Shown piece by piece: positions 42,101 to 54,100 of a stretch of DNA of 64,000 bases (its first letter is position 1; each line of letters starts with the position of its first letter). The stretch is from Spinacia oleracea (lineage: Eukaryota; Streptophyta; Magnoliopsida; Caryophyllales; Amaranthaceae). The stretch is from assembly GCF_020520425.1 (NCBI RefSeq), contig NC_079490.1:682001-746000 (forward strand), read 5' to 3'. The notes beneath the pieces are model-generated. The model saw nothing but the letters and a program-made list of their open reading frames with translations. It was not told the DNA's origin and did not search any database. The translations under genes were made by a program, and so were the position numbers.

Positions 42101-45100
42101 GACCTCGTGGGGTATATGAGAAGCATCTAAATTCTAGACTGAGATGAACTCAGTACCTACCTATCTGCACACACTACAACAAACACAGCAACACACACAA
42201 ATAGAGGAAGGATGATTGTTGATTGATGTAAAGCACAAATAGAGAACGTTCAAGAGGTTCTCTTCCCTCAAAATATTCCACACTGTACTATGAAGATGAT
42301 TCTAATGTTTCTTCCCTCCTCCCTTTTAATTACGAACTTCACTAGGAGACAAATGTAATTAACCAAAAAGTACAAGGACAACAAAAGTGGCAGTAATATG
42401 ACAACATTCTTTAATTGCTCTAAATCGTTGCCACCACTATGTTGGGTGTTGGTTGCTACTGCTGTTTTTCTGCTAAAGTTGTTGTTGTTGCTTTCTTGTC
42501 TGCTTGTTCGTTGTGTTTCCTCCTTGCATATGTACGAATCAAGGGTGTGGAGCAGGTGAGTTCATTGTAATACCCCGCCCCCAGAACGTACCTTGTCCTC
42601 AAGGTGGAAGGTGGGAAAGAGTTTCTTGATCACGCATGCACCTCCTTAAATTGCATCTAGTAGGAAGAGCGCATTTACTGATTTTCCAATAGAATAATTT
42701 TCACTTCGGAAAATATATCTTCTTACAAATTTTCTTCCAAAAATTCGGGTTAAAAATCAGAACCCAATGTGGCTATTTAAGATGCCAATAAGCATACTCT
42801 GTACAATAATGGCCCAATTTCTTTCGGCCACCAATACCCATCCTTTTGATTTTCCTATGGTTTTTTTGTTGCAAGGAGCTCCGCCAGTTCTCTAACAAAC
42901 TCCCCCTAATGATGGTCATATCCCATTGTTTCGTGGGGTTACAAGATCAACAACCCAATTGATGTTGCCCTATACCGATGTAAGGATGCTTAAGCTTAAC
43001 CAAATTGTCTCCCTCCCACACTTCATCGCAAATATTTGTAGACTTACCATAACTAATATCCCTTCTAAACCCCCCTTTCAAGTGAGCTATACGCTTTCAA
43101 AATTTTCTAGCTTCACACGAAACTTAATTATTATAACGATTACTATAGCCAACGTGTTCAACGGTTATATAAAGAATTTTAGGACCATAGAACCCAATAG
43201 TTGGACAATTAAAGGCTCGGAATTACCTTGATTCATCAAAATGGGTTTTGAATGAAATCAGCTAATATGTCATTTAATCGCCGAAGTAGATGGTTCTAAC
43301 CACCTAATATGTATCTCGGTTCCCCGTGGGGTATATGGGAAACATTTGGACATCTAATCTTTCGGGGTCCGGAAAAGTGCAAATTGTCTAAAATTGATGG
43401 ATAATCCATCATTTTTAACCAAATTTGGAGATTCGGGACCCAATTTCTGAAACTCGCCAGATTTTGGGGAATGTATCAAGCGGTTATATGAGGAATTTTG
43501 GGACCATAATACCAAATAGTTCGATATTTAAAGGATTAAAATTACCTCGATTCATCAAAATGGGTTTTGTGAGAAATCAACCAAATATTATTTGAGAGCC
43601 AAAGTAGATGGTTCTAACCACCTAAAATGTCTTTGGGACCTCGTGGGGTATATGAGAAGCATCTAAATTCTAGACTGAGATGAACTCAGTACCTACCTAT
43701 CTGCACACACTACAACAAACACAGCAACACACATAAATTGAGGAAGGATGATTGTTGATTGATGTAAAGCACAAATAGAGAACGTTCAAGAGGTTCTCTT
43801 CTCTTAAAGAATTCCACACTATACTCTCAAGATGATTCTAATGTTTCTTCCCTCCCCCTTTTAATTATGAACTTCACTAGCAGACAAATGTAATTAACCA
43901 AAAAGTACAAGGACAAAAAAAGTGGCGGTAATATGACAACATTCTTTAATTGCTCCAAACCGTTGCCACCACTATGTTGGGTGTTGGTTGCTACTGTTGT
44001 TTTTCTCCTAAAGTTGCTGTTGTTGCTTTCTTGTCTGCTTGTTCGTTGTGTTTCCTCCTTCTTGCATATGTACGTATCAAGGGTGAGAAGCAGGTGTGTT
44101 TATTGTAATACCCCGCCCCCAAAACGTACCTTGTCCTCAAGGTGGAAGGTTGGAAAGCGTTCCTTGATCATGCATGCACCTCCTTAAATTGCATCTAGTA
44201 GGAAGAGCGCATTTACTGATTTTCCAATAGAATAATTTTCACTTCGGAAAATATTTCTTCTTAAAAATTTTCTTCCGAAAATTTGGGTTAAAAATCAGAA
44301 CCCAATGTGGCTATTTAAGATTCCAATAAGCAAACTCTGTACAATAATGGCCCAATTTCTTTCGGCCACCAATACCCATCCTTTTGATTTTCCTATGGTT
44401 TTTTTGTTGCAAGGAGCTCCGCAAGTTCTCTAACAAACTCCCCCTAATGATGGTCATATCCCATTGTTTCGTGGGGTTACAAGATCAACAACCCAATTGA
44501 TGTTGCCCTATACCGATGTAAGGATGCTTAAGCTTAACCAAATTGTCTCAATCCCACACTTCATCGCAAATATTTGTATACTTACCATAACTAATATCCC
44601 TTCTAAACCCCCTTTCAAGTGAGCTATACGCTTTCAAAGTTTTCTAGCTTCACACGAAACTTAATTAATATAACGATTACCATAACCAACGTATTCAACG
44701 GTTATATAAGGAATTTTGGGACCATAGAACCCAATAGTTGGACAATTAAAGGCTCGGAATTACCTTGATTCATCAAAATGGGTTTTGGATGAAATCAACT
44801 AATGTGTCATTTAAGAGCCGAAGTCGATGGTTCTAACCACTTAATATGTCTCTCGGAGCCCCATGGGGTATATGGGAAACATTTGGACATCTAACCATCC
44901 GGGGTCCGAAAAAGTGCAAATTGTGTAAAATTGATGGATAATCCATCATTTTTTACCAAATTTGGAGATTCCGGGACCCAGTTTCCGAAACTTGTAAATT
45001 TTGGGGAATGTATCAAGCGGTTATATGAGGAATTTTGGGACCATAATTCCAAATAGTTGGATATTTAAAGGATTGAAATTACCTTGATTTATCAAAATGG

Positions 45101-48100
45101 GTTTTGTGGGAAATCAACTATATATCATTTAAGAGGCAAAGTTGATGGTTCTAACCACCTAATATGTCTCTCAGGACCTCGTGGGGTATATGAGAAGCAT
45201 CTAGATTCTAGACTGAGATGAACTTAGTACCTACCTACCTCCACACACTACCACAAACACAGCAACACACACAAATAGAGGAAGGATGATTGTTGATTGA
45301 TAGAAAGCTTAATACTGATACAATTAGAACGTTCAAGAGGTTCTCTTCTCTCAAAGAATTCCACACTATAATCTCAAGATGATTATACTGTTTCTTCCCT
45401 CCCCCTTTTAATTCCGAACTTCACCAGCAGACAAATGTAATTAACCAAAGTACAAGGTCAACAAAAGTGACGGTAATAAGACAATATTCTTTAATTGCTC
45501 CAAACCATTGCTACCACTATGTTGGGTGTTGGTTGCTACTGGTGTTTTTGTGCTAAAGCTGCTGTTGCTTTCTTGTTTGCTTGTTGGTTGTGTTTCCTCC
45601 TTCTTGCATATGTACGGATCAAGGGTGTGGAGCAGGTGAGTTCATTGTAATACCCCGCCCCCCAAAACGCACCTTGTCCTCAAGGTGGAAGGTTGGAAAG
45701 CGTTCCTTGATCATGCATGCACCTCCTTAAATTGCATCTAGTAGGAAGAGCGCATTTACTGATTTTCCAATAGAATAATTTTCACTTTGGGAAATATTTC
45801 TTACAAATTTTCTTCCGAAACTTCGGGTTATAAATCAAAACCCAATGTGGCTAATTAAGATGCCAATAAGCAGACTCTGTACAATAATGGCCCAATTTCT
45901 TTCGGGCACCGATGCCCATCCTTTTGATTTTCCTATGGTTTTTTTGTTAACTCCCCCTAATGATGGTCATATCCCATTGTTTCGTGGGTTATAAGATCAA
46001 CAACCCACTTGATGTTGCCCTATACCGATGTAAGGATGCTTAAGCTTAACCAAATTGTCTCCCTCCCACACTTCATCCCAAATATTTATAGACTTACCAT
46101 AACTAATATCCCTTCTAAACCCCCCCTTTCAGGTGTGCTATACGCTTACAAAACTTTCTAGCTTCACACAAAACTTAACTTAATCTAACGATTACCATAA
46201 CCAACGTATTCAACGGTTATATATATGGAATTTTGGGACCATAGAACCCAATAGTTGGACAATTAAAGGCTCGGAATTACCTTGATTAATCAAAATGGGT
46301 TTTGAATGAAATCAGCTAATATGTCATTTAAGAGCCGAAGTAGATGGTTCTAACCACCTAATATGTCTCTCGGAGCCCCGTGGGGGTATATGGGAAGCAT
46401 TTGGACCTCTAACCTTTCGGGGTTTGAAAAAGTGCAAATTGTCTAAAAGTGATAGATAATCCATCATTTTTGACCAAATTTGGAGATTCCGGAACCCAGT
46501 TTCCGAAACTTGCATGATTTTGGGGAATGTATCAAGCGGTTATATGAGGAATTTTGGGACCATAATACACAATAGTTGGATATTTAAAGGATTGAAATTA
46601 CCTCGATTTATCAAAATGGGTTTTGTGAGAAATCAACCAAATATCATTTAAGAGCCAAAGTAGATGGTTCTAAACACCTAATATGTCTCTCGCGACCTTG
46701 TGGGGTATATGAGAAGCATCTAGATTCTAGGCTGAGATGAACTGAGTACCAACCTACCTGCACACACAACAACAAACACAGCAACACACACAAATAGAGG
46801 AAGGATGATTGTTGATTGATGTAAAGCACAAATAGAGAACGTTCAAGAGGTTCTCTTCTCTCAAAGAATTCCACACTACACTCTCAAGATGATTATAATG
46901 TTTCTTCCCTCCCCCTTTTAATTATGAACTTCACTAGCTAACAAATGCAATTAACCAAAAAGTACAAGGACAAAAAAAGTGGCGGTAATATGACAACATT
47001 CTTTAATTGCTCCAAACCGTTGCCACCACTATGTTGGGTGTTGGTTGCTACTGCTGTTTTTCTCCTTAAGATGCTGTTGTTGCTTTCTTGTCTGCTTGTT
47101 CGTTGTGTTTCCTCCTTCTTGCATATGTACGGATCAAGGGTGTGGAGCAGGTGAGTTCATTGTAATACCCCGCCCCCCAAAATGCACCTTGTCCTCAAGG
47201 TGGAAGGTTAGAAAGCGTTCCTTGATCATGCATGCACCTCCTTAAATGCATCTAGTAGGAAGAGCGCATTTACTGATTTTGCAATAGAATAATTTCCACT
47301 TCGGAAATATTTCTTACAAATTTTGTTCTGAAAATTCGGGTTAAAAATCAGAACCCAATGTGGCTAATTAAGATGCCAATAAGCAGATTCTGTATAAAAA
47401 TGGCCCAATTTCTTTTGGCCACCAATACCCATCCTTTTGATTTTCCTAAGGTTTTTTTGTTGGAAGGAGCTCCGCCAGTTCTCTAACAAACTCCCCCTAA
47501 TGATGGTCATATCCCATTGTTTCGTGGGGTTACAAGATCAACAACCCAATTGATGTTGCCCTATACCGATGTAAGGATGCTTAAGCTTAACTATATTGTC
47601 TCCCTCCCACACTTCATCGCAAATATTTGTAGACTTACCATAACTAATATCCCTTCTAAACCCCCCTTTTAAGTGTGCTATACGCTTACAAAACTTTCTA
47701 GCTTCACACGAAACTGAATTAATCTAACGATTACCACAACCAACGTATTCAACGGTTATATATGGAATTTTGGGACCATAGAACCCAATAGTTGGACAAC
47801 TAAAGGCTCGGAATTACCTTGATTCATCAAAATGGGTTTTGAATGAAATCAGCTAATATGTCATTTAAGAGCCGAAGTAGATGGTTCTAACCACCTAATA
47901 TGTCTCTCGGAGCCTCGTGGGGCATAAGGGAAGCAATTGGACCTTTAACCTTTCGGGGTCCGAAAAAGTGCAAATTGTCTAAAAGTGATGGATAATCCAT
48001 CATTTTTGACCAAATTTGGAGATTCCGGGAATTGGTTCCCCAAACTCCCAAGGATTTTGGGGAATGTATCAAGCGGTTATATGAGGAATTTTGGGACCAT

Positions 48101-51100
48101 AATTCCAAATAGTTGGATATTTAAAGGATTGAAATTACCTTGATTTATCAAAATGGGTTTTGTGGGAAATCAACTATATATCATTTAAGAGGCAAAGTTG
48201 ATGGTTCTAACCACCTAATATGTCTCTCAGGACCTCGTGGGGTATATGAGAAGCATCTAGATTCTAGACTGAGATGAACTTAGTACCTACCTACCTCCAC
48301 ACACTACAACAAAGACAGCAACACACACAAATAGAGGAAGGATGATTGTTGATTGATAGAAAGCTTAATACTTATACAATTAGAACGTTCAAGAGGTTCT
48401 CTTCTCTCAAAGAATTCCACACTATAATCTCAAGATGATTATACTGTTTCTTCCCTCCCCCTTTTAATTCCGAACTTCACCAGCAGACAAATGTAATTAA
48501 CCAAAGTACAAGGTCAACAAAAGTGACGGTAATAAGACAATATTCTTTAATTGCTCCAAACCATTGCTACCACTATGTTGGGTGTTGGTTGCTACTGGTG
48601 TTTTTGTGCTAAAGCTGCTGTTGCTTTCTTGTTTGCTTGTTGGTTGTGTTTCCTCCTTCTTGCATATGTACGGATCAAGGGTGTGGAGCAGGTGAGTTCA
48701 TTGTAATACCCCGCCCCCCAAAACGCACCTTGTCCTCAAGGTGGAAGGTTGGAAAGCGTTCCTTGATCATGCATGCACCTCCTTAAATTGCATCTAGTAG
48801 GAAGAGCGCATTTACTGATTTTCCAATAGAATAATTTTCACTTGGGAAATATTTCTTCTTACAAATTTTCTTCCGAAACTTCGGGTTATAAATCAAAACC
48901 CAATGTGGCTAATTAAGATGCCAATAAGCAGACTCTGTACAATAATGGCCCAATTTCTTTCGGGCACCGATGCCCATCCTTTTGATTTTCCTATGGTTTT
49001 TTTGTTAACTCCCCCTAATGATGGTCATATCCCATTGTTTCGTGGGTTATAAGATCAACAACCCACTTGATGTTGCCCTATACCGATGTAAGGATGTTTA
49101 AGCTTAACCAAATTGTCTCCCTCCCACACTTCATCGCAAATATTTATAGACTTACCATAACTAATATCCCTTCTAAACCCCCCCTTTCAGGTGTGCTATA
49201 CGCTTACAAAACTTTCTAGCTTCACACAAAACTTAACTTAATCTAACGATTACCATAACCAACGTATTCAACGGTTATATATGGAATTTTGGGACCATAG
49301 AACCCAATAGTTGGACAATTAAAGGCTCGGAATTACCTTGATTAATCAAAATGGGTTTTGAATGAAATCAGCTAATATGTCATTTAAGAGCCGAAGTAGA
49401 TGGTTCTAACCACCTAATATGTCTCTCGGAGCCCCGTGGGGGTATATGGGAAGCATTTGGACCTCTAACCTTTCGGGGTCCGAAAAAGTGCAAATTGTCT
49501 AAAAGTGATGGATAATCCATTATTTTTTACCAAATTTGGAGATTTCGGGACCCAGTTTCCGAAACTTGCAAGATTTTGGGTAATGTATCAAGCGGTTATA
49601 TGAGGAATTTTGGGATCATAATACCCAATAGTTGGATATTTAAAGGATTGAAATTACCTCGATTCATCAAAATGGGTTTTGTGAGGAATCAACCAAATAT
49701 CATTTAAGAGGCAAAGTAGATGGTTCTAACCACCTAATATGTCTCTCGGTACCTCGTGGGGTATATGAGAAGCAACTAGATTCTATACTGAGATGAACTG
49801 AGTATACCTACCTACCTTCACACACTACAACAAACACAGCAACACACACAAATAGAGGAAGGATGATTGTTGATTGATGTAAAGCACAAATAGAGAACAT
49901 TCAAGAGGTTCTCTTCTCTCAAAGAAATCCACACTATACTCTGAAGATGATTCTAATGTTTCTTCCCTCCCCCTTTTAATTACGAACTTCACTAGGAGAC
50001 AAATGTAATTAACCAAAAAGTACAAGGACAAAAAAAGTGGCGGTAATATGACAACATTCTTTAATTGCTCTAAACCGTTGCCACCACTATATGTTGGGTG
50101 TTGGTTGCTACTGCTGTTTTTCTGCTAAAGTTGTTGTTGCTTTCTTGTCTGCTTGTTCGTTGTGTTTCCTCCTTCTTGCATATGTACGGATCAAGGGTAT
50201 GGAGCAGGTGAGTTCATTGTATTACCCCGCCCCCCAAAACGCACCTTGTTCTCAAGGTGGAAGGTTGGAAAGCGTTCCTTGATAATGCATGCACCTCCTT
50301 AAATTGCATCTAGTAGATTTACTGATTTTCCAATAGAATAATTTCCACTTCGGGAAATATTTCTTATTATAAATTTTCTTCCGAAAATTCGGGTTAAAAA
50401 TCAGAACCCAAAGTGGCTAATTAAGATGCCAATAAGTAGATTCTGTACAATAATGACCCAATTTCTTTTGGCCACCAATACCCATCCTTTTGATTTTCCT
50501 ATGGTTTCTTTGTTGCAAGGAGCTCCGCCAGTTCTCTAACAAACTCCCCCTAATGATGGTCATATCCCATTGTTTCGTGGGGTTACAAGATCAACAACCC
50601 ACTTGATGTTGCCCTATACCGATTTAAGGATGCTTAAGCTTAACCAAATTGTCTCCCTCCCACACTTCATCGCAAATATTTGTAGACTTACCATAACTAA
50701 TATCCCTTTTAAACCCCCCTTTCAAGTGAGCTATACGCTTTCAAAATTTTCTAGCTTCACACGAAACTTAATTAATATAACGATTACCATAACCAACGTA
50801 TTCAACGGTTATATAAGGAATTTTAGGACCATAGAACCCAATAGTTGGACAATTAAAGGCTCGGAATTACCTTGATTCATCAAAATGGGTTTTGAATGAA
50901 ATCAGCTAATATGTCATTTAATCGCCGAAGTAGATGGTTTTAACCACCTAATATGTATCTCGGAGCCCCGTGGGGTATATGGGAAAGATTTGGACATCTA
51001 ATCTTTCGGGGTCCGGAAAAGTGCAAATTGTCTAAAATTGATGGATAATCCATCATTTTTGACCAAATTTGGAGATTTCGGGACCCAGTTTCCGAAACTC

Positions 51101-54100
51101 GCCAGATTTTGGGGAATGTATCAAGCGGTTATATGAGGAATTTTGGGACCATAATACCAAATAGTTCGATATTTAAAGGATTGAAATTACCTCGATTCAT
51201 CAAAATGGGTTTTGTGAGAAATCAACCAAATATCATTTGAGAGCCAAAGTAGATGGTTCTAACCACCTAAAATGTCTTTGGGACCTCGCGGGGTATATGA
51301 GAAGCATCTAAATTCTAGACTGAGATGAACTCGGTACCTACCTATCTGCACACACTACAACAAACACAGCTGCACACATAAATTGAGGAAGGATGATTGT
51401 TGATTGATGTAAAGGTTAACCAAATTGTCTTTCAAAACTTGCTAGCTTCACACGAAACTTAATTAATATAACTATTAACATAACCAACATATTCAACGGT
51501 TATATAAGGAATTTTGGGACCATAGAACCCAATAGTTGGACAATTAAAGGATCGGAATTACCTTAATTCATCAAAATGGGTTTTGAATGAAATCAGCTAA
51601 TATGTACCTTTTGGAGCCGAAGTAGATGGTTCTAACCACCTAATATGTCGCTCGGATCCCCCTGGGGTATATGGGAAACATTTGGACCTCTAACCTTTTG
51701 GGGTCCGAAAAAGTGCAAATTGTCTAAAATTGATGGATAATCCATCATTTTTTACCAAATTTGGAGATTCCGGGACCCAGTTACCATAACTTGCAAGATT
51801 TTGGGGAATGTATCAAGCGGTTATATGAGGAATTTTGTGATCATAATACCCAATGGTTGGATATTTAAAGGATTGAAATTACCTCGATTCATCAAAATGG
51901 GTTTTGTGAGAAATCAACCAAATATCATTTAAGAGGCAAAGTAGATGGTTCTAACCACCTAATATGTCTCTCGGTACCTCGTGGGGTATATGAGAAGCAA
52001 CTAGATTCTATACTGAGATGAATTGAGTACCTACCTACCTGCACACACACTACAACAAACACAGCTACACACACAAATAGAGGAAGGATGATTGTTGATT
52101 GATGTAAAGCACAAATAGAGAACGTTCAAGAGGTTCTCTTCCCTCAAAGAATTCCACACGATACTATGAAGATGATTCTAATGTTTCTTCCCTCCCCTTT
52201 TTAATTACGAACTTCACTAGGAGACAAATGTAATTAACCAAAAAGTACAAGGACAACAAAAGTGGCGGTAATATGACAACATTCTTTAATTGCTCTAAAC
52301 CGTTGCCACCACTATGTTGGGTGTTGGTTGCTACTGCTGTTTTTCTGCTAAAGTTGTTGTTGTTGCTTTCTTGTCTGCTTGTTCGTTGTGTTTCCTCCTT
52401 GCATATGTACGGATCAAGGGTATGGAGCAGGTGAGTTCATTGTATTACCCCGCCCCCCAAAACGCACCTTGTTCTCAAGGTGGAAGGTTGGAAAGCGTTC
52501 CTTGATAATGCATGCACCTCCTTAAATTGCATCTAGTAGATTTACTGATTTTCCAATAGAATAATTTCCACATCGGGAAATATTTCTTCTTACAAATTTT
52601 CTTCCGAAAATTCGGGTTAAAAATCAGAACCCAAAGTGGCTAATTAAGATGCCAATAAGTAGATTCTGTACAATAATGACCCAATTTCTTTTGGCCACCA
52701 ATACCCATCCTTTTGATTTTCCTATGGTTTCTTTGTTGCAAGGAGCTCCGCTAGTTCTCTAACAAACTCCCCCTAATGATGGTCATATCCCATTGTTTCG
52801 TGGGGTTACAAGATCAACAACCCACTTGATGTTGCCCTATACCGATGTAAGGATGCTTAAGCTTAACCAAATTGTCTCCCTCCCACACATCATCGCAAAT
52901 ATTTGTAGACTTACCATAACTAATATCCCTTCTAAACTCCCCTTTCAAGTGTATACGCTTTCAAAACTTTCTAGCTTCACAAGAAACTTAATTAATATAA
53001 CGATTACCATAACCAACATATTCAACGGTTATATAAGGAATTTTGGGACCATAGAACCCAATAGTTGGACAATTAAAGGATCGGAATTACCTTAATTCAT
53101 CAAAATGGGTTTTGAATGAAATCAGCTAATATGTCTTTTTAGAGCCGAAGTAGATGGTTCTAACCACCTAATATGTCGCTCGGAGCCCCCTGGGGTATAT
53201 GGGAAACATTTGGACATCTAACCTTTTGGGTCCGAAAAAGTGCAAATTGTCTAAAATTGATGGATAATCCATCATTTTTTACCAAATTTGGAGATTCCGG
53301 ACCCAGTTTCCATAACTTGCAAGATTTTGGGGAATGTATCAAGCGATTATATGAGGAATTTTGGGATCATAATACCCACTAGTTGGATATTTAAAGGATT
53401 GAAATTACCTCGATTCATCAAAATGGGTTTTGTGAGAAATCAACCAAATATCATTTAAGAGGCAAAGTAGATGGTTCTAACCACCTAATATGTCGCTCGG
53501 ATTCCCCTGGGGTATATGAGAAGCAACTAGATTCTATACTGAGATGAATTGAGTACCTACCTACCTGCACACACTACAACAAACACAACAACACACACAA
53601 ATAGAGGAAGGATGATTGTTGATTGATGTAAAGCACAAATAGAGAACGTTCAAGAGGTTCTCTTCCCTCAAAGAATTCCACACTATACTATGAAGATGAT
53701 TCTAATGTTTCTTCCCTCCCCCTTTTAATTACGAACTTCACTAGGAGACAAATGTAATTAACCAAAATGTACAAGGACAACAAAAGTGGCGGTAATATGA
53801 CAACATTCTTTAATTGCTCTAAACCGTTGCCACCACTATGTTGGGTGTTGGTTGCTACTGCTGTTTTTCTGCTAAAGTTGTTGTTGCTTTCTTGTCTGCT
53901 TGTTCGTTGTGTTTCCTCCTTCTTGCATATGTACGGATCAAGGGTGTGGAGCAGGTGAGTTCATTGTAATACCCCGCCCCCCAAAAGCACCTTGTTCTCA
54001 AGGTGGAAGGTTGGAAAGCGTTCCTTGATAATGCATGCACCTCCTTAAATTGCATCTAGTAGGAAGAGCTCATTTACTGATTTTCCAATAGAATAATTTC

